NCBI GenBank assembly: GCA_003513555.1
Contig: DOPG01000206.1
Span: forward strand, 1 to 17,987
From: Rhodopirellula sp.
Lineage (GTDB): Bacteria > Planctomycetota > Planctomycetia > Pirellulales > Pirellulaceae
Direction of reading: 5' to 3'
Length of the DNA stretch: 17,987 nt
Made by a program: the position numbers and the translations under genes. The notes beneath the pieces were generated by a model, which worked only from the letters and a program-made list of their open reading frames with translations, was not told where the DNA came from and searched no databases. Shown piece after piece: positions 15,468-17,987 of the stretch. Every line of letters starts with the position of its first letter. The stretch's first letter is position 1.

Positions 15468-16673
15468 CTATTCTTGTGTCTGCAGCTGTTCTAGGGTGGC
15501 CTTCAGGGTAGATTGTAGCGTTTGGTTCCCGCTGAACTCGGTCAGATCACTTTTCTGAGCCTGCTGAACGGCATCACGGATATCGGCAGCCGAAATCGCG
15601 AAATTGAGGTTTTGAGATACTCCTTGATGGAAAATAAGCGTGTTCATCGCCACCACAGCACCAGCCCGATTGATGAGTGGGCCGCCGCTGTTACCTTGTG
15701 ATATGGATGCCGTGTGTTGGATCCAAACCCCATTTGTATTGGCCCGGGTCTGTTCAAAAGGCATGGTCTTCGCGGCACGGATGGCGCTCACGTGGCCAAT
15801 GGCTGTCGAAAACGTAAAGCCCTTTGGGTGGCCCAGTGCGGCAACTTCTTCCCCTGGTTGCAGGGGGCTTTTGAACTGGGGATGGCCTTCTAGAAGTGTG
15901 AGCTTTGTCGATTGCGGCCATTTGCTTTCTGTTCGGATGACAGCAATGTCCTTCTCTAAGTCGCGGTAAAGTAGGCCCTGAACTTGAATGTGTTGTTTGT
16001 CACCATTGACGACAACGATCGCCTCTGCGAGACGATCAGTTTCATCTTGGGAAATGACATGGCTGTTGGTGACAATCAGGTTGTCACCAACAGCAAACCC
16101 TGTTCCTTGAGCAAAGCCGTCATTGAATTTGACGCCGATGAGTAAAATGCCGCGTTGTGCTCGGCTTATCGTTTCAGGCCAAGGGCGGGTGCTAGAATCA
16201 TTCTGTGTCGCTTTGTTTTCCTGTGCGATTTCGTAACCTCTCAATGTGCTTAAAGCATCTCGTGCAATATCAAGGTTTGTCGCTTTTTTGATCTTCAGTG
16301 CTTGCGAAATCCTTGCCTTTGCCCTGATTTGATCTCCAGCTCTGAGGTAGGCGAGACCTTCATCAGTTAATTCAACTACACGTTGATTCAAGAAAGCTTC
16401 CCGAGCATCAACTTCTGCCAATATTTCAGAGAGGTTTCCGTGTTTTTTTGAATATTCTTTATCTTCAAGTCCGTTCTCCGCCGCATCACGGGCGACACTG
16501 AGGTTGTCTGCCTCCAATGCTGCCTGCGCCGTGGTGACCCAATCAGAATCATGACTTGATTCTCTGGCAACCTGAGCTGTTTTGACTTTGTAGCATCCGC
16601 ATAAGGTCAGGTGCGCTAGAATGATTACTGGCACTAAGGTTCGCATTTTTCGTAGGAGCAGCTGGTCTGTCAT
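15468..16673 (-). CDS. Lipoprotein trypsin-like serine protease (S1C/HtrA-like, no PDZ)
   Basis: A 401-residue protein from ATG 16673; a GTG at 16727 and an ATG at 16646 are in-frame alternatives. The N-terminus has basic residues, a hydrophobic stretch (LVPVIILAHLTL) and a lipobox-like L-C-G-C27, so it is probably a lipoprotein. Residues about 30-160 are helical and alanine-rich, with the pattern of short TPR-like helices (TTAQAALEADNLSVARDAAE, VVELTDEGLAYLRAGDQIRA). The protease domain runs from about 170: H205 in VTNSHVIS, D242 in LEKDIAVI and S329 in SQGNSGGPL form the triad. No PDZ domain follows, unlike DegP or DegS. The protease likely works in the periplasm, with the helical part binding partners. 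It is followed at 28 bp by the prolyl-aminopeptidase-like gene. Divergent to the last gene in the window. Confidence 0.9.
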   Translation of the reverse strand: MTDQLLLRKMRTLVPVIILAHLTLCGCYKVKTAQVARESSHDSDWVTTAQAALEADNLSVARDAAENGLEDKEYSKKHGNLSEILAEVDAREAFLNQRVVELTDEGLAYLRAGDQIRAKARISQALKIKKATNLDIARDALSTLRGYEIAQENKATQNDSSTRPWPETISRAQRGILLIGVKFNDGFAQGTGFAVGDNLIVTNSHVISQDETDRLAEAIVVVNGDKQHIQVQGLLYRDLEKDIAVIRTESKWPQSTKLTLLEGHPQFKSPLQPGEEVAALGHPKGFTFSTAIGHVSAIRAAKTMPFEQTRANTNGVWIQHTASISQGNSGGPLINRAGAVVAMNTLIFHQGVSQNLNFAISAADIRDAVQQAQKSDLTEFSGNQTLQSTLKATLEQLQTQE

Positions 16674-16903
16674 CTTAATTGGTGCGTTGTTTGCTGGCCA
16701 AGTTGGTTGGATCGCGTTAGTCGGCACTGGCTCTCTAGTGAGGAGGCATGATTTAGCCTGCGAACTATGTTACTGCCCTGCTAAGTCTGCTGTTAGTCAG
16801 AGGAGATACGGTAGTAGTACCCCTGTCTGTTTCCCGTTCTTGAATCCGTGCGGCGTTGGGCACAATTGCTTTTGGCTCAGGTAGGGTGGGTTTGCCAATG
16901 GCT

Positions 16904-16917
16904 ACACCATTTGGTGT
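16904..16917. repeat. Operator-like inverted repeat
   Basis: ACACCA (16904-16909) and TGGTGT (16912-16917) are perfect reverse complements with 2 bp between them. This is the size of a dimeric repressor site and it lies between two divergent genes, but 6-bp arms are expected several times by chance in 18 kb. Confidence 0.25.
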
Positions 16918-17097
16918 CTGTCGTCGATCTGATATGTATCGGCTTTGCTGGCGGGCTCGTGCAACTGTTGCCACTTAGGCTAAAAAAATAAGGGTGGATT
17001 GCACCTGTGTTACGCGCTTCCGATATCTAATGCACGAGCGGAAATCCAGCAGGGTTTCTAGGTTGGTGCTGCTTATGAGGAAACTCTGTTTTGTGAG

Positions 17098-17125
17098 TTG
17101 TTTTCCTTGTGCACGAGATTATCAT
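17098..17125 (+). promoter_or_regulatory. Possible sigma-70 promoter for the terminal gene
   Basis: TTGTTT (17098-17103) and TATCAT (17120-17125) are spaced by 16 bp. The -10 matches TATAAT in five of six positions and the -35 matches TTGACA in three. The leader before ATG 17249 would be about 115 nt. Weak by-eye call. Confidence 0.25.
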
Positions 17126-17248
17126 CTGGCCCGGTGAGGTTAGGCGAGCTTTCAAGGTCTGGCCTTCGTGAAACTGTGCAAATCGGTGGTGGGCGTGGAG
17201 CAAATGTCTGCTCGACTGACGATGCTGGTGTGGCAACGGAGTTTAATC

Positions 17249-17987
17249 ATGGTTTTGGCTGGTTCGCTTTCTTATAGGAAGCTATCTGTAATCTTAGCGG
17301 CCGGTTTGGGCTGGTGGCTCTTCGGGCCTATCGCAGGATCTTATGCACGTCAATTGCTGGTTGTTTACCAAGCGGAAGTGCTCCGTGACGAAATGGGAAA
17401 CCAGCTGACGAGAGACGTGGGGGGCAACGAGCATCGGTTGGGTGCTGGGACAGTTGTGATTTGCGATGAAGCACGTTCGAGCCGTGGTAAGGCCACTGGA
17501 GAGCGATTGTGTTATGTCATGACAACTGAAACCCAGCCGCGTGAAGGCTGGGTATCGCTACGCTTCACGATGCCGGTTGCCGATTACGCAGATAAGCTCG
17601 CTGCAAGTAGAGCCTCGCCGAACGTGGAAGGTGAAAAAGATGCATTCTACCGCCCTTGGCTTATTCGATTTCAAGATAATCCTGCGGTTTTGGATGCGTG
17701 GGATAGCGTTAGTGAGTTAATCGCATCGAATGAACGCATGGCTGCTGATGAGCGATTGCCCGATCCTTACTTTGCGAGAGCAGCAATCTGGGTTGCCGTT
17801 GAAAATTATGCAGATGCAATTCAGGACTACATCACCGGCATCGACCTCGCTAGGAAAAGAGGTCAAGCGGCTGAATTTTACCTGCCTTACGTGGAAAAAC
17901 TGGCGGTCGCAATTCGTAAGTTGGAGTCAAATCCCGTTCCTGTGGCAGGTGTAGAACTCGGCTGGCAAAATGCTGCAAAGCAGCATT
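17249..17987 (+). CDS. Exported hypothetical protein with TPR-like segment, 3' end missing
   Basis: The frame is open to the window end (246 full codons). ATG 17249 is chosen because GGAG stands 7 nt upstream; in-frame ATGs at 17204 and 17222 are alternatives, with only a closely spaced GGAG before 17204. The start encodes a signal peptide-like stretch (RKLSVILAAGLGWWLFGPIAGSYA). Residues about 65-105 (LGAGTVVICDEAR, then GWVSLR) resemble the SH3-like beta domain that precedes TPRs in some planctomycete exported proteins, a weak guess. Residues about 168-203 (YFARAAIWVAVENYADAIQD and onward) fit one TPR unit. I do not recognise a family. The complete protein may be much longer; a scaffold or binding role is possible. 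Confidence 0.75.
   Translation, partial: MVLAGSLSYRKLSVILAAGLGWWLFGPIAGSYARQLLVVYQAEVLRDEMGNQLTRDVGGNEHRLGAGTVVICDEARSSRGKATGERLCYVMTTETQPREGWVSLRFTMPVADYADKLAASRASPNVEGEKDAFYRPWLIRFQDNPAVLDAWDSVSELIASNERMAADERLPDPYFARAAIWVAVENYADAIQDYITGIDLARKRGQAAEFYLPYVEKLAVAIRKLESNPVPVAGVELGWQNAAKQH

Larger units (their letters stand above)
16674..17248. other. Divergent intergenic region, protease / TPR-like protein
   Basis: A 575-bp spacer that must contain promoters for both flanking genes. Short minus-strand frames here (for example 16765-16974 and 17027-17236) are low-complexity and lack ribosome sites. I see an operator-like inverted repeat at 16904-16917 and a weak promoter candidate at 17098-17125. 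No RNA gene was recognised. Confidence 0.55.

Noticed and set aside
16765..17236. Two short minus-strand frames in the divergent spacer
   Set aside because: Low-complexity His/Gln/Arg-rich translations, no ribosome sites and no recognisable motif.
1..17987. Search by eye for defence systems, CRISPR arrays, insertion sequences and tRNA genes
   Set aside because: No spaced direct repeats, transposase motifs, terminal inverted repeats with target duplications or cloverleaf-like segments were seen; the GTPase pair alone does not justify a defence-system call.

Overview
The window looks like chromosomal DNA from a marine or freshwater member of the Planctomycetota. This rests on family content, not on any database search: a c-type cytochrome of the PSCyt1/DUF1549 type beside a sulfatase, an ECF sigma factor followed by a zinc-finger/Ser-Thr-kinase/SUMF1 fusion, a GYF_2 mini-protein, a PQQ-like beta-propeller protein and an AmpG-like carrier. 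Base composition is moderate. Many genes lack strong Shine-Dalgarno sites. I see no tRNA, rRNA, CRISPR array, insertion sequence or phage gene.

Layout. (1) 1-3063: a divergent pair. A 5' part of a PSCyt1/DUF1549 cytochrome gene runs leftward off the window, and a secreted iduronate-2-sulfatase-like sulfatase runs rightward; both types are typical of planctomycete polysaccharide breakdown. (2) 3329-7128, plus strand: an ECF sigma factor, an 849-residue membrane-spanning kinase with an N-terminal zinc-finger of anti-sigma type and a C-terminal SUMF1-like sensor domain, and a small GYF_2/zinc-ribbon protein. This looks like a signal-transduction unit. (3) 7114-7431, minus strand: a doubtful small gene carrying a perfect 10-bp hairpin. 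(4) 7898-10619: two overlapping GTPase genes. The first has a DUF697 (YcjF-like) membrane-associated region; the second has an N-terminal two-helix membrane anchor and a divergent switch motif. (5) 10697-16673, minus strand, read right to left: a lipoprotein trypsin-like protease, an S33 prolyl-aminopeptidase-like hydrolase 28 bp downstream, an AmpG-like MFS carrier behind a perfect 9-bp hairpin, and an exported PQQ-like propeller protein. The first three could form a peptide-processing and uptake set, but that is inference from order. (6) 17249-end: the start of an exported protein with a TPR-like segment, cut by the window edge.

The two most interesting parts are the sigma factor/zinc-finger-kinase/SUMF1 unit, whose kinase shows several non-canonical motifs, and the overlapping membrane GTPase pair with degenerate nucleotide-binding motifs. 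Neither can be called a new system from sequence alone; both are good candidates for comparative genomics.
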